A stretch of 64,000 bases of DNA, from assembly GCF_008808095.1 (NCBI RefSeq), contig NZ_CP023396.1, forward strand, positions 1,116,001-1,180,000, read 5' to 3'. The stretch comes from Pseudoalteromonas ruthenica. Its GTDB lineage: Bacteria; Pseudomonadota; Gammaproteobacteria; Enterobacterales; Alteromonadaceae. Below, in pieces: positions 31,901 to 40,694 of this stretch. How positions within the stretch are numbered: the stretch's first letter is position 1; each line of letters opens with the position of its first letter. Under the pieces are notes generated by a model. The model was not told the DNA's origin and made no database searches. It saw nothing but the letters and a program-made list of their open reading frames with translations. Both the position numbers and the translations under genes were made by a program.

Positions 31901-34751
31901 TAAAGCCTGATTGTAAGACAAAAGTTATATCACGGTACTTCACAAGTTCTTTTAATTCATAAAATGAATTCAAGGCCAAGAAATTCTTGTTGTTCAGCTC
32001 AGCTGCATCGATGCCTAGGGTAGCAAGAGCCGATTGGAATTTATCTGTAATACTTTCAAAGTCAATTAACCAAGCTTCAACTTTATTTATTAGCTGGCTT
32101 TGCCAAACATTTGACCATGCTGTAGCATTTATATAAGAGAAGCTAGCAAAGTCGAGTTCTTGAATATCTTCAAAGGCAATTTTAAGCTGCAAAACGATTT
32201 CATTTAGTGTGTTCAAGTCACTTTTTAAGGTTTTATCTGCACTTAAATCTAATGGCCAATTTAAGTTAAGTTTGACTTTCCCCTTATGAAGAGCAAGCCT
32301 TGATATTGCGTCTCGAACGGATACTCCTGACTGTGATTTTTTATGTAGCTCTCTCACATAATCATTTAACTTATCTTTTTTATCCTTTAGCTCAGAAACA
32401 TGCATAGACCACGTATTAGGATTTAATCCCTCTCTTGATTGCCAAGCCTGAGCTAATTGCTCTAAAACGACCTTTTTGTTCGCTTTATTACTGTGAAGCT
32501 CTAAACATAGATGGTCCAAATCTACTTTTTGCAATCGCTTGTATACTACATTCAATGCAGCCATTTTTTCAGCTACAAATAAAACCTTTCGCCCCTTACC
32601 GATATTATGAGCGATAATGTTAGCTATTGTTTCGGATTTACCTGTCCCCGGAGGTCCTTCAAGTACAAAGTCTTGCTCTTTTGCTGAAGCATCAACAGCA
32701 ACTAATTGCGAACTATCACAATTAAGAGGCGTAAACACTTCAGCAGGGTCTATAGCCTCATCAACTTGATGTTGTTCAACAAACTGAGCAGATTGAATAT
32801 AAGCATCTTTTGGACTTTCAACTAAGTGCTGAACAAATCGATTTTCTTTTAAGTCATCCAATCTGTCTCTTAGATCTTTCCACATCAAATATTTTGCAAA
32901 TGAAAATGAAGATAAAACTAATTCCTCAACTACCTCAAATCCCTTTTGCTCACTGACAGCCTGCCTTACCTGACTCCAAATAAATGGGACATCTATCCCA
33001 CTTTCATCTTCAGGCAGCTCATCTTTAAATACATTTAAGTTGATATCGTGTTCAGATAGCAAAAACTCGATCAAAGTAAGATTAAAGATTGCTTCCTCAC
33101 CTTGTAATTGCTCAACATAAATGGGAGCTCGAGCACTTTTTCGAGTGAGGCTAACTGGAATAAGAATTAATGGGGCTTTAAAGCTTCGGGTATCCTCTGG
33201 GTTCTCTTTCCACTTAAGGAACCCCAGTGCTAAGAAAAGTGTATTTGAACCACTTTCTTCTAAATCATTTTTAGCTTTTCGAAACAGCTCGATAGCATTT
33301 TTTTCTACTCTTTTAGGAGGCTGATTAGCTAATAAAACTTTATTATTTAACTGATTAAGAGCGTACTCTTTATGTATTTCCGAGCCGGTTTGAAAACGAA
33401 ATAGCTCACTGTCTCGTTCAGAATCAAAATATGGACTTTCTTGAGTTGATAAGAATTTAAACTTTGTCCCATCCGCCAACATATCTTCCATATTAGCTAT
33501 ATCAGGACAATATAACTTTATAGATACCGACTTATCATTGAAATTTAAAAGTTTATTTCTCTTAGTTAAATCAAGAAGCTTTCGGCACCATGAGTCGATG
33601 CGTGTTTCAGGGCTTTCTTCGACAATACGCTCTTCAGCACGAACGGGAGGTAAAGGAGGAACCTCAGGTAAAGTAAGATTAACAGTTTCATCTACTGATT
33701 CAGTTTCAGCTTTAGCCTCTTCTATAGTTGATAACGGCTTAATTGACTGAGCTCGTGCTTGGCCAATATCTAAAACCATTACGAACTCTTCTTCTTTATC
33801 CTCGTCAAGTAAATTTCTGGCATGATCTTTTGCTTGTTCAAATGTAACAGGAGAAGCATTTGTTACGAGCGTTGTTTCAAACAAGACTAAATCTCGGTTA
33901 TCCACGCGCTTTCTTATATCCTGCGGATCATCATTACAAAGAATTGGCAACTTTTCATCAATTAACCAAGCACCAGCAAAAGCATGCCCACTAGTGATAG
34001 CCACCACAGGATTTAGACCCATAGCTTCTATACAACTTGCGAATAAGACAGAAGAATCTAAACAAGCGGCCATTTTAGATTGGCTGATATCCGCAGCTAG
34101 ACGAATACGTTGGCCAGTTTTTGCGAAGCCTTGAGGAGGGCTAACATATGCTAACTTTTCTTGAAAAATGACATTCCAAAGCGCAGCAAGCATCAAATAT
34201 GGCTTTTCTCTAGTGTTCGACTGATATCCATCTACTGAGCGTCCATGACCACTACTTTCTAAGAGTAAAGCAACTTTTCTAACTATAGATTCTACGTATA
34301 AACCATTTGGCTTTACAAAAGCAGCTAGTAAATCTGGCTGACGACTCTCTCCACCCCAAAAATTGGCAGGGAGAATACTCACTTTATGCTCACTACTGCA
34401 CAAGAGAAGGTTTTCATCATCCAATAGCTCAAATTTAAGCCCTAGAAGAACTTCTTCGGTCAGGCCAAAAAGTGTTTCAAAAGGAAATTTAAGTTCTTTG
34501 ACTGGTAATTTAACTGACTGTCCAGCAATCACTTCATCAATAAGCCACTCAGAGGAGTCTAACCAACCTTCAATAGCATTCAATCTTAATTTTAAATTAC
34601 TTAGGACTGGTTTGTCGTAACATTCCGGCACAATGATTTGGATATTATGCAAAACTGAATATGAATTTTGCTGTGCAGCTAGTGAAAAAGTAGAAATCAC
34701 ATCAACTTCTAATTCAATATTGCCTTGGTTTTGCTTATTAACTTCTTCCAT
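28941..34751 (-). CDS. Giant DUF4011-helicase-Vsr-DUF3320-type protein, probable defence factor
   Basis: The 1936-residue protein has, in order, an N-terminal part with a transglutaminase-like segment (about residues 205-270), DUF4011 (about 380-560, CRKLLDLTKRNKLLNF), an SF1 helicase with Walker A EGPPGTGKSE (about 697-706) and DEAS-type Walker B VVFDEASQM (about 1327-1335), a GDPKQMPPT motif, a Vsr/MTES_1575-like nuclease (about 1620-1710, VECDGATYHG and ARDRDR), a Glu-Ala repeat (about 1740-1750) and a C-terminal DUF3320-like domain. Proteins with this layout are predicted antiviral nuclease-helicases. It is a single-gene unit next to the phage attachment site, with its own terminator. Confidence 0.82.
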   Translation of the reverse strand: MEEVNKQNQGNIELEVDVISTFSLAAQQNSYSVLHNIQIIVPECYDKPVLSNLKLRLNAIEGWLDSSEWLIDEVIAGQSVKLPVKELKFPFETLFGLTEEVLLGLKFELLDDENLLLCSSEHKVSILPANFWGGESRQPDLLAAFVKPNGLYVESIVRKVALLLESSGHGRSVDGYQSNTREKPYLMLAALWNVIFQEKLAYVSPPQGFAKTGQRIRLAADISQSKMAACLDSSVLFASCIEAMGLNPVVAITSGHAFAGAWLIDEKLPILCNDDPQDIRKRVDNRDLVLFETTLVTNASPVTFEQAKDHARNLLDEDKEEEFVMVLDIGQARAQSIKPLSTIEEAKAETESVDETVNLTLPEVPPLPPVRAEERIVEESPETRIDSWCRKLLDLTKRNKLLNFNDKSVSIKLYCPDIANMEDMLADGTKFKFLSTQESPYFDSERDSELFRFQTGSEIHKEYALNQLNNKVLLANQPPKRVEKNAIELFRKAKNDLEESGSNTLFLALGFLKWKENPEDTRSFKAPLILIPVSLTRKSARAPIYVEQLQGEEAIFNLTLIEFLLSEHDINLNVFKDELPEDESGIDVPFIWSQVRQAVSEQKGFEVVEELVLSSFSFAKYLMWKDLRDRLDDLKENRFVQHLVESPKDAYIQSAQFVEQHQVDEAIDPAEVFTPLNCDSSQLVAVDASAKEQDFVLEGPPGTGKSETIANIIAHNIGKGRKVLFVAEKMAALNVVYKRLQKVDLDHLCLELHSNKANKKVVLEQLAQAWQSREGLNPNTWSMHVSELKDKKDKLNDYVRELHKKSQSGVSVRDAISRLALHKGKVKLNLNWPLDLSADKTLKSDLNTLNEIVLQLKIAFEDIQELDFASFSYINATAWSNVWQSQLINKVEAWLIDFESITDKFQSALATLGIDAAELNNKNFLALNSFYELKELVKYRDITFVLQSGFNERFELIENLALKKEKLDELISKLGSNIEVSQLLKAPISRWYSEYEAANSSLLKSLFAKWKVNKQAHEFGFRKFSDLSILAELLEAKQLADEISETNGELEGLGIWKGWLTTSKDLIASVEFGRKVKAKLNSALSLCNDPTEALIVIKKQFVDGRDFIENSQLEAKLDDFASSYKEFEQAHNNLLDFNITDTSSLNLTELSQALSLIKNNQAKLKSWCEWVNAKDQANSVGLESVEQALSQGVIPPSELLEQFELAYFSWLAPLLIDDSVILREFKASTHEATIEAFRKLDEKVAEVTSDYIIALASSRVPTTEIKDAKNDRHFGVLSKEIQKKTRHIPIRALVKELGESLLDLTPCMMMSPLSVAQFLPSDFKGFDLVVFDEASQMTTWDSVGSIARGRNVIIVGDPKQMPPTNFFAAGTSDAPDEEDLESILDQALAARLPLKRLMGHYRSKHETLIAFSNSKYYENSLITYPSSETKESAVSLHRVNGLYAKGKGRNNIKEAQAVVNEITKRLLNKQQQTLSIGVVTLNTEQQRTIEDLLDDARRNNPKIEKYFHEAETKEPVFVKNLESVQGDERDIIMLSLGYGPTEPEAKTMSMNFGPLNKQGGERRLNVAITRATTEVVIFSSFDSSMIDLSRTSSTAIEHLKHYLEFAERGPISLAESTSARYGVDQFDSDFEQAVANELRNMGWKVQTQVGVSKFRVDLGILHPDKPGCYIAGVECDGATYHGSPAARDRDRVRQIILESLGWNIVRLWSTDYFVDSETALKKLDSKLNEILATEREKDSLLEAEAEAEAEAEVLKTAANTNYKTSSAQHETSLVSNNQQLTSNVLDASNYFKEEYRPRLTEIAQETLKERPGITLHTLALEIANLHGLTRTSKKQADYIYELLKPWAGIKENPGFSPTVWLSPEDTCELIHWRGVNAFGYERNWKELAFEEALGLATFAKTNNSSNPVEEMCSELGLKRKHETTIKQFEQWLSLVE
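29498..29529 (-). repeat. Hexanucleotide repeat coding for (Glu-Ala)5 in the helicase gene
   Basis: About five copies of TCTGCT on the plus strand code for alternating Glu and Ala between nuclease and DUF3320 domains. Copy-number change keeps the frame and would vary linker length. Confidence 0.8.
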
Positions 34752-35072
34752 GAGAGATTGTAACCCTTTGCTCTTGCTTATGTAGCAATAGTAGTTTTAA
34801 CCAATGTAACTAGAACATTATGATTGGTCAAGAAACGGGCGGCATACATTTAATCTATGTCACAAAGTTTCTGGTTAACCTACAGAGCTGAGTGGCTTAA
34901 AATTGTTTTGCAAAGAAGTGACTAATACAACGACTCTTCCAGAAAAAGGTATAACTTGAATATACGTAGTTTCTGCCTCAAAAACATTCAAAATATGAGC
35001 CACAAAGGTTAACTTTGAGCCAAAACATACGGTCGTTCTAGCTCGTTTCTTGACAATAATGAGCCTGAGTAT
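34752..35072. other. Noncoding upstream region of the large helicase gene
   Basis: No reading frame, RNA gene or clear hairpin was seen. It presumably holds the promoter of the minus-strand helicase gene. Confidence 0.5.
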
Positions 35073-35285
35073 TTATTCAGTAAACACCCTAATAATGGGC
35101 AAAAAATTGTTTGCTAATAATTTAGCTCTGCCAACATGGGTATATATTTGAGTGGTCGATATATCTGCGCGCCCAAGTAACTCCTGCTCATGTCTAATAT
35201 CCGCATCCTTTTCCAGCATCTCGGTTGCTGTCGAATGTCGATAAAGGAGGCACGCGCCAGTACGATCAACCCCTGCTAGTTTCAC
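35073..35285 (-). pseudogene. C-terminal remnant of a tyrosine recombinase, catalytically impaired
   Basis: The 70-residue fragment matches the end of phage/XerC-type integrases: [34 protein letters not shown]. The nucleophile Tyr (IYTHV) remains, but the LGH His is Arg (LGRAD) and the first His of the HxLR-type motif is Leu (CLLYRH). A stop codon lies just upstream in frame, so no N-terminal or catalytic-Arg half exists. It is likely the wreck of an integrase that once brought in neighbouring DNA. Confidence 0.75.
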
Positions 35286-35438
35286 ATACTAGGAGAGAGT
35301 TCTCACGAGAATCACCACTAATGTATGACACAGACAAGCCTCTTTCGCTTTGAACCCATCAATCTTACCCTCGTACAGAGCAAAGCGTTCATTACGGTTC
35401 ATCGTTAGAAGCTTGTAGCTAGGCTAGGCATTTACCTT

Positions 35439-35969
35439 TTAAAACCTTGAGTCACTCTCACAAGGGTTGCCATCGTTATCACCGTCCATTTTTGTATTCG
35501 GACAATTTCGAATGAAAAACACAGCTTCTTCTCGCGATCTCATTTGGCTACAGTACTGGCGCCCATCACACTTGAATGTTTGTCGTGGCGTGGTGTCGAA
35601 TGCGGTGTCTGGGATTTGTTGAATAGCCCTTGGACTGCCGACTTGTTCGGTAAAATCTAAATAGTTAAATAATAGAACCGACATAACCCCAACCACTAAT
35701 ACAGGCACTAGCTTATTCGCACCGGGCTTGTTGGTGCTTTTTGAGGTTTTGAATTTCTTCGCGGCAACTCCCTCTATACGAGCATTTGTAGCGCGCGTTT
35801 TCCCTTCATGCCTTTCAACTTCAAAGTAAATATAGTCGCCTTGTTTTGGCGGTCGACTCATGTGCTTAAGCGTTGAAATGTGAATAAAGGTATTTGATGA
35901 AAGCTCTGCTGCGCTGATGAAACCGAACCCTTTATCGTCATTCCAATTGACTAGCTTACCGCGATACAT
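35439..35969 (-). CDS. Cold-shock domain / membrane helix / excalibur calcium-binding fusion protein
   Basis: ATG 35969 gives 176 residues. A cold-shock domain (about 1-66; WNDDKGFGFISA and FIHIS nucleic-acid-binding strands) is followed by a basic linker, a membrane helix (about 86-105) and a C-terminal excalibur-like Cys/Asp domain (DGDNDGNPCE). The topology puts the RNA-binding part in the cytoplasm and the calcium-binding part in the periplasm. Similar CSD-DUF1294 or CSD-excalibur fusions exist in gammaproteobacteria; the role is unknown. Confidence 0.8.
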   Translation of the reverse strand: MYRGKLVNWNDDKGFGFISAAELSSNTFIHISTLKHMSRPPKQGDYIYFEVERHEGKTRATNARIEGVAAKKFKTSKSTNKPGANKLVPVLVVGVMSVLLFNYLDFTEQVGSPRAIQQIPDTAFDTTPRQTFKCDGRQYCSQMRSREEAVFFIRNCPNTKMDGDNDGNPCESDSRF

Positions 35970-36223
35970 GTGCTCGTCCTTGTTAGCAAATAAAGCTGCG
36001 ATATTACAAATAATTACCAAGAAAATCTATAAATTACTCGTTGAATCAATCCCCTAACAATCATTACGGAAAAGGTTTAGCTATAATTCCTCAGTCTTTG
36101 TCGGCACTTGTTTTAAATAGTTACACTTTTTGCGTTGCAAACGAACGCTTTGGATATAAAAATTACCCGAGTTACCGCACGTATACTCAAAATTTTAACA
36201 GTGTGGGCATTAAGGAGAAGTCA

Positions 36224-36457
36224 ATGAAGTACGCAATCATCATCTTAACAGCAGCACTGGCAGGCTGCGCATCCCCTGAACAACAGCAGTCATTTGAACA
36301 AGCTATGCTAGAGCAAGCAAACTGCTCTGGTGAGGTTGAGCAAAGTTATCGTATGACCTTTTATAGCTCAGACAAGCCAGAGAATGTGGGTAAAACCGAG
36401 CTGCAAAAAAAATGCAACCCGAACCCTACCCATGGTGATTTTGAGAAAAAGAAATAG
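36224..36457 (+). CDS. Small lipoprotein, function unknown
   Basis: ATG 36224 follows AAGGAGAAG and gives 77 residues with a lipoprotein signal (AIIILTAALAGC). The mature part is polar with two further Cys that could form a disulfide. It is a single-gene unit divergent from the cold-shock fusion gene. No family was recognised. Confidence 0.6.
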   Translation: MKYAIIILTAALAGCASPEQQQSFEQAMLEQANCSGEVEQSYRMTFYSSDKPENVGKTELQKKCNPNPTHGDFEKKK

Positions 36458-36496
36458 CCATTTTCGTTAGGTTAAAATAACAAAATAATCAGGGCT

Positions 36497-36889
36497 TTAT
36501 AAATAGAGCCCTAACGTCGCATCGAGCAGTAAGCTAATCGCCAATAAAACGATGACAGAGAATGTCAGCACCATGCTCACCACGCGAATCTTAAGCTGCT
36601 CATTGCTTTGGGCGATATTGCTTGCGTGCAGTAACCTCCCTAATACTAAGGCGGCACCAAATAGGTGGCAATAATGACTCGCTAAGCCTTGATACTCATT
36701 GAGAAAAAGTAGAATCAGTGCAAATGGCACATACTCAATGAAGTTTCCGTGTGCGCGAATAGCGCGTATTAAGCCTTCATCTTCGCCTGTACCTATGGAT
36801 TTTTGAGCTTTGCGCCGTGCTTTAATAACATACATACTCAACTGCACGTAAACCAGCGCTAAAATTGCAGCGTAAATTGAAACTATCAC
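36497..36889 (-). CDS. MAPEG-family membrane protein
   Basis: The 130-residue protein has four hydrophobic helices and the MAPEG signature region: RAIRAHGNFIEYVPFALILL (about residues 42-61), with Glu and Asn in place. MAPEG proteins are membrane glutathione-dependent enzymes in eukaryotes; bacterial members are poorly characterised. A second MAPEG gene lies at 55267-55686. Confidence 0.82.
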   Translation of the reverse strand: MIVSIYAAILALVYVQLSMYVIKARRKAQKSIGTGEDEGLIRAIRAHGNFIEYVPFALILLFLNEYQGLASHYCHLFGAALVLGRLLHASNIAQSNEQLKIRVVSMVLTFSVIVLLAISLLLDATLGLYL

Positions 36890-37040
36890 CCTAACCCCTT
36901 AACAAATCAAAATTTGAGTAAGAACTTACAGGGCTTGGAGTAAAAAGAAAAGTGCCGACGGTAAACAAAATGCGTTTAGCCGCCGGCAGTTGGAGAGGTC
37001 GTTTCGATATCATGACTGCATCATGATAATTTCTATACCC

Positions 37041-37754
37041 TTAGTCCTCGAGCAAAAACACTGCGTTCACCTTCGCAGTGACTTTGATTTCACCGATGTT
37101 ATAAGCATCTTCCACTTTCGCGCTACCGGCGCTATCAGCTCGTACCATCATGGCCTCGACCTGGGGCATTGGACGCGCGTAGTCTTGTTGGGCACTGATA
37201 CTATAGACTTTTTCAATGCGGGCGTTGAAACCTTCTGCGTAGGTACTAGCTTTGGCATTTGCATCTTTGAATGCTTTTTGCTGCGCTTGGCTAAAAAGCT
37301 CATCATGATTGGTTAAACCAAATTGTGACTGCCCTACTTGATTTGCTCCTTGCTGAATAAGGCCTTGCAGAGTTTGCGCATAGCTATCAATATTGCGCAA
37401 AATAATGCTGAGGTTACGACTAACTTCATAACCGTCAAATTCGTTGGTTTGAGTATCGCGGTTATAACGCGTTTTGCTGCGCACATTCAGTTGGCTAGCG
37501 TGAATATCTTTGCTGGCAACTCCCTGCTCTTTTAACGCCAGAATCATGGCCGCAAGTTTGTCATCGGCCGCTTTCTTTGCCGCAACAACATCCTTGCTGT
37601 GTTCATTGACACTGACATTCAACGTGACCTTGTCGGGAGTGGCCCACACTTCCCCTACACCAGTAACTTGAACGTGAGGTTCATCAGGGATACTGGCGGC
37701 ATGAGCGCCGAATGCGATGCCTGATGTAAGTATTAGAGAAATAAGCTTTTTCAT
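37041..37754 (-). CDS. SIMPL-domain (DUF541) periplasmic protein
   Basis: ATG 37754 gives 237 residues with a signal peptide ending near AHAA. The SIMPL domain is recognisable from HVQVTGVGEVWATPDKVTLNV through the KVYSISAQ strand. These proteins sit in the envelope and are linked to oxidative-stress tolerance in some species. It appears monocistronic. Confidence 0.82.
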   Translation of the reverse strand: MKKLISLILTSGIAFGAHAASIPDEPHVQVTGVGEVWATPDKVTLNVSVNEHSKDVVAAKKAADDKLAAMILALKEQGVASKDIHASQLNVRSKTRYNRDTQTNEFDGYEVSRNLSIILRNIDSYAQTLQGLIQQGANQVGQSQFGLTNHDELFSQAQQKAFKDANAKASTYAEGFNARIEKVYSISAQQDYARPMPQVEAMMVRADSAGSAKVEDAYNIGEIKVTAKVNAVFLLED

Positions 37755-37816
37755 GTTTTTACCCATTAGCAAATAATGCTATCCAGTTTAGGGTGAAAAC
37801 GTTAATTGTGCCTGAA

Positions 37817-37842
37817 TAAAAAAGGCCAGCATGACGCTGGCC
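37817..37842 (-). terminator. Terminator of the SulP transporter gene
   Basis: GGCCAGC/GCTGGCC with a 5-nt loop, followed on the minus strand by TTTTTTA, 12 bp past the SulP stop. Confidence 0.88.
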
Positions 37843-37854
37843 TGTTATTAAATG

Positions 37855-39411
37855 TTATCCGAGTTTATCGGAAGCAACGCGGTATTTGGGGTCTTCGATA
37901 ACATTGATCTCGACTAAATCGCGCGCTTTATGCAGTAGTTGCTTACAGTCAGGGCTAACATGACGTAGGTGTAAGGTTTTACCTTGCTTGGTGTATTTCT
38001 CGGCGAGGTTATCTATAGCTTCAATGGCACTGTGATCGGCAACTCGGCTATGCTTGAATTCTACAATGACATCTTTAGGGTCATTCTTAACATCAAATAA
38101 CTCAATAAAGTTTTTCACTGAGCCAAAGAACAAAGGTCCATGTAGCTCATATACTTTTGACCCTTCTTCATCAATGTAGCTTTCGGTGTAAATATGTTTG
38201 GCATGCTGCCAAGCAAACACTAGCGCAGAGACAATAATACCCACGCAGACCGCAATGGCTAAGTCTGTGGCCACAGTTACGGCACTGACTAAAAAGATAA
38301 CGAAGGCGTCAGATTTAGGTACTTTGCGCATAATGCGGAAACTTGACCATTCAAAAGTGCCTATAACCACCATAAACATAACGCCAACCAGTGCCGCCAA
38401 AGGCACCATCTCAATATAGCTTGCGGCAAACAAAATGAAGGCCAGTAGCATCAGAGCAGCTGTCACACCGGATAAACGACTGCGGCCACCTGAGTTGATA
38501 TTAATCATTGATTGGCCAATCATGGCACAGCCACCCATCGCGCCAAAGAAACCACAAGTCAAGTTAGCTGCGCCCTGGCCCATGCATTCTTTATTACTTT
38601 GACCACGGGTGTCTGTGATTTCGTCAATAAGCGTAAGCGTTAGTAACGATTCGATTAGACCAATGGCGGCAAGAATCACGGCGTATGGCAGGATGATTTG
38701 GAATGTTTCCCAGTTGAGCGGCACTTGAGGAATATGGAACTCAGGCAAACCACCGGCGATTGTGGCGCTGGCATCACCGGTCATATCTTTAACAAAGTCG
38801 ATAACCGTGCGGGCTTCTAAATCTAACCCTAAAACTAAACCCGTCACCACAACAATCGCTGCCAAACTTGAGGGAATAGCAGTGGTTAGTTTAGGTAAAA
38901 AGTGAATGATAGCCATGGTCAAAGCAACCAGGCCCAGCATGGTAGCCATCATTTCGCCTTGCATCCACTGCATTTGGCCATCGTCGCCAAGTACTTTAAA
39001 TTGGCCAAGTTGAGCGAGAAAGATAACAATGGCCAAGCCGTTTACAAACCCCAACATCACAGGGTGCGGCACCATTCGAATGAACTTACCAAGTTTAAAT
39101 ACCCCAGCGAGAATTTGCAGTATGCCCATCAACACCACCGTGGCAAACAGGTACTCTACCCCATGGGTCACGACGAGGGAGGTCATGACAACAGCAAGGG
39201 CACCGGTGGCGCCAGATATCATGCCCGGGCGGCCGCCTAATAAAGAAGTTATTAGGCCAACAATAAAGGCAGCGTATAAACCAACCAGAGGGTCTACTTG
39301 GGCTACAAAAGCAAAGGCAACGGCTTCGGGGACCAGCGCTAGGGCCACCGTCAATCCAGACAATATATCGTTTTTAGCAGAGCTTGGGGCTTTGCTTAAT
39401 AAGTTAAACAT
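37855..39411 (-). CDS. SulP (SLC26) family anion transporter with STAS domain
   Basis: The 518-residue protein has about 12-14 membrane helices with the SulP segments [13 protein letters not shown] and [20 protein letters not shown], and a C-terminal STAS domain (about 415-505, [19 protein letters not shown]). SulP carriers move sulfate, bicarbonate or dicarboxylates; the substrate here is not determinable. The gene is transcribed alone, with a strong terminator. Confidence 0.9.
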   Translation of the reverse strand: MFNLLSKAPSSAKNDILSGLTVALALVPEAVAFAFVAQVDPLVGLYAAFIVGLITSLLGGRPGMISGATGALAVVMTSLVVTHGVEYLFATVVLMGILQILAGVFKLGKFIRMVPHPVMLGFVNGLAIVIFLAQLGQFKVLGDDGQMQWMQGEMMATMLGLVALTMAIIHFLPKLTTAIPSSLAAIVVVTGLVLGLDLEARTVIDFVKDMTGDASATIAGGLPEFHIPQVPLNWETFQIILPYAVILAAIGLIESLLTLTLIDEITDTRGQSNKECMGQGAANLTCGFFGAMGGCAMIGQSMININSGGRSRLSGVTAALMLLAFILFAASYIEMVPLAALVGVMFMVVIGTFEWSSFRIMRKVPKSDAFVIFLVSAVTVATDLAIAVCVGIIVSALVFAWQHAKHIYTESYIDEEGSKVYELHGPLFFGSVKNFIELFDVKNDPKDVIVEFKHSRVADHSAIEAIDNLAEKYTKQGKTLHLRHVSPDCKQLLHKARDLVEINVIEDPKYRVASDKLG

Positions 39412-39521
39412 TCATTCCTCGTGTACGTTAGGCAGAGCTCTTCGAAAAGGCCGCAGAGTCTAGCAAAATACCGAGAAATTAACAATTGAGTAAAAAGCTG
39501 AAGGCTGGCTTACTGCCACTT

Positions 39522-39980
39522 TTACAGTGGCAGTGCGGTGGAGCGCTTAACACAGGTCATAGTCACATTCGAATGTACTTCTTGCACATAGGGAAGGCTT
39601 AATAAGTGGTCTCGAACGAACTGCTCATAGCCTTCAATGCCTTTGGAGATAATACGCAACATAAAGTCCATGGTACCCGCCATGGTGTAGCATTCAGTGA
39701 CTTCATCATAGCTCATTATCAGCTTTTCAAAATCTGCGAGCTGGTCTCGGCCGTGGTTAGACAAACGTACATGGGCGTATACAAGCATATCGAAGCCAAG
39801 CTGCTTCTCATCTAGCAAGGCCACTTTGCCTTTGATATAGCCCTCCTGCTCGAGACGTGCAATACGGCGCCAACATGGTGATTGGGAAAGGCCGACTTGA
39901 TCGGCTATTTCGGCGGTCGATAAACTGGCATCCTGTTGAAGCAATGCCAAGATCTGACGGTCAACTTGGTTTAATGACAT
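39522..39980 (-). CDS. Lrp/AsnC-family transcriptional regulator
   Basis: The 152-residue protein has an N-terminal HTH (STAEIADQVGLSQSPCWRRI, about residues 20-39) and a C-terminal RAM ligand-binding domain (about 65-145). It senses amino acids and controls metabolism genes. It is distinct from the lrp at 62199. The stop lies in the loop of an 8-bp hairpin (CTGCCACT/AGTGGCAG, 39513-39533), a possible terminator. Confidence 0.9.
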   Translation of the reverse strand: MSLNQVDRQILALLQQDASLSTAEIADQVGLSQSPCWRRIARLEQEGYIKGKVALLDEKQLGFDMLVYAHVRLSNHGRDQLADFEKLIMSYDEVTECYTMAGTMDFMLRIISKGIEGYEQFVRDHLLSLPYVQEVHSNVTMTCVKRSTALPL

Positions 39981-40048
39981 TGATTTTTCTTTTTTGATTA
40001 TGAATTAGGTAAAATTATACATAACGCAAGGGTTTTCGTCTGTACTTT

Positions 40049-40690
40049 TTAACCGAATTTTCCGCTAATAAACGGGTTTTTATGACGCTCTTGTCCTACC
40101 GAGGTCTCTTCACCATGACCGCTAAGCAATCGATAGTCATCATCTAGGCTAAGCACCTCTCGTTTGATAGAAGCGATTAATGTCGGGCCATCGCCTTTAG
40201 GAAAGTCCGTCCGCCCTATTGAACCTTTAAAAATCACATCGCCAACTATAGCAAGCTTATGACTATGACAAACAAAAATCACGTGCCCTGGCGTATGTCC
40301 TGGGCAATGGCGTACTTCAAATTGCTGCTCACCTAAACTTATGGTTTGCCCGTGCTCGAGCCAGGTGTCGGGCAAAAAAGGCACTTGCGGCGCAAAGCCA
40401 AACATCTGAGCCTGCTGCGCCAAGGCATCAAACCAAAACTGCTCATCTCGTTGCGGGCCAACAATGTCGATTTGGTAATGTTTGCGCAATGTATCCGCTG
40501 CACCAACATGATCTAAATGGCCATGAGTTAACCAAATTACACTGGGCTCAATACCGCGCTGTGTTAACGCACGGATGATTTTATCACTATCGCCACCGGG
40601 GTCGATAATAGCGGCCTGACCACTTTGTGCGCATTGCAATATGCGGCAATTTTGCATAAAGGGAGTAACAGGAATGGTGGTAATTTTCAT
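40049..40690 (-). CDS. MBL-fold metallohydrolase (YcbL/glyoxalase II-like)
   Basis: The 213-residue protein has the zinc site THGHLDHVG (about residues 55-63), a later His in RHCPGHTPGHVIF and Asp in IVGDVIFKG, and the final SGHGEET. It is a single-domain hydrolase like YcbL, a type II glyoxalase relative. Its start lies 4 bp after the M14 peptidase gene on the same strand, indicating co-transcription. Confidence 0.87.
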   Translation of the reverse strand: MKITTIPVTPFMQNCRILQCAQSGQAAIIDPGGDSDKIIRALTQRGIEPSVIWLTHGHLDHVGAADTLRKHYQIDIVGPQRDEQFWFDALAQQAQMFGFAPQVPFLPDTWLEHGQTISLGEQQFEVRHCPGHTPGHVIFVCHSHKLAIVGDVIFKGSIGRTDFPKGDGPTLIASIKREVLSLDDDYRLLSGHGEETSVGQERHKNPFISGKFG

Positions 40691-40694
40691 AAGT

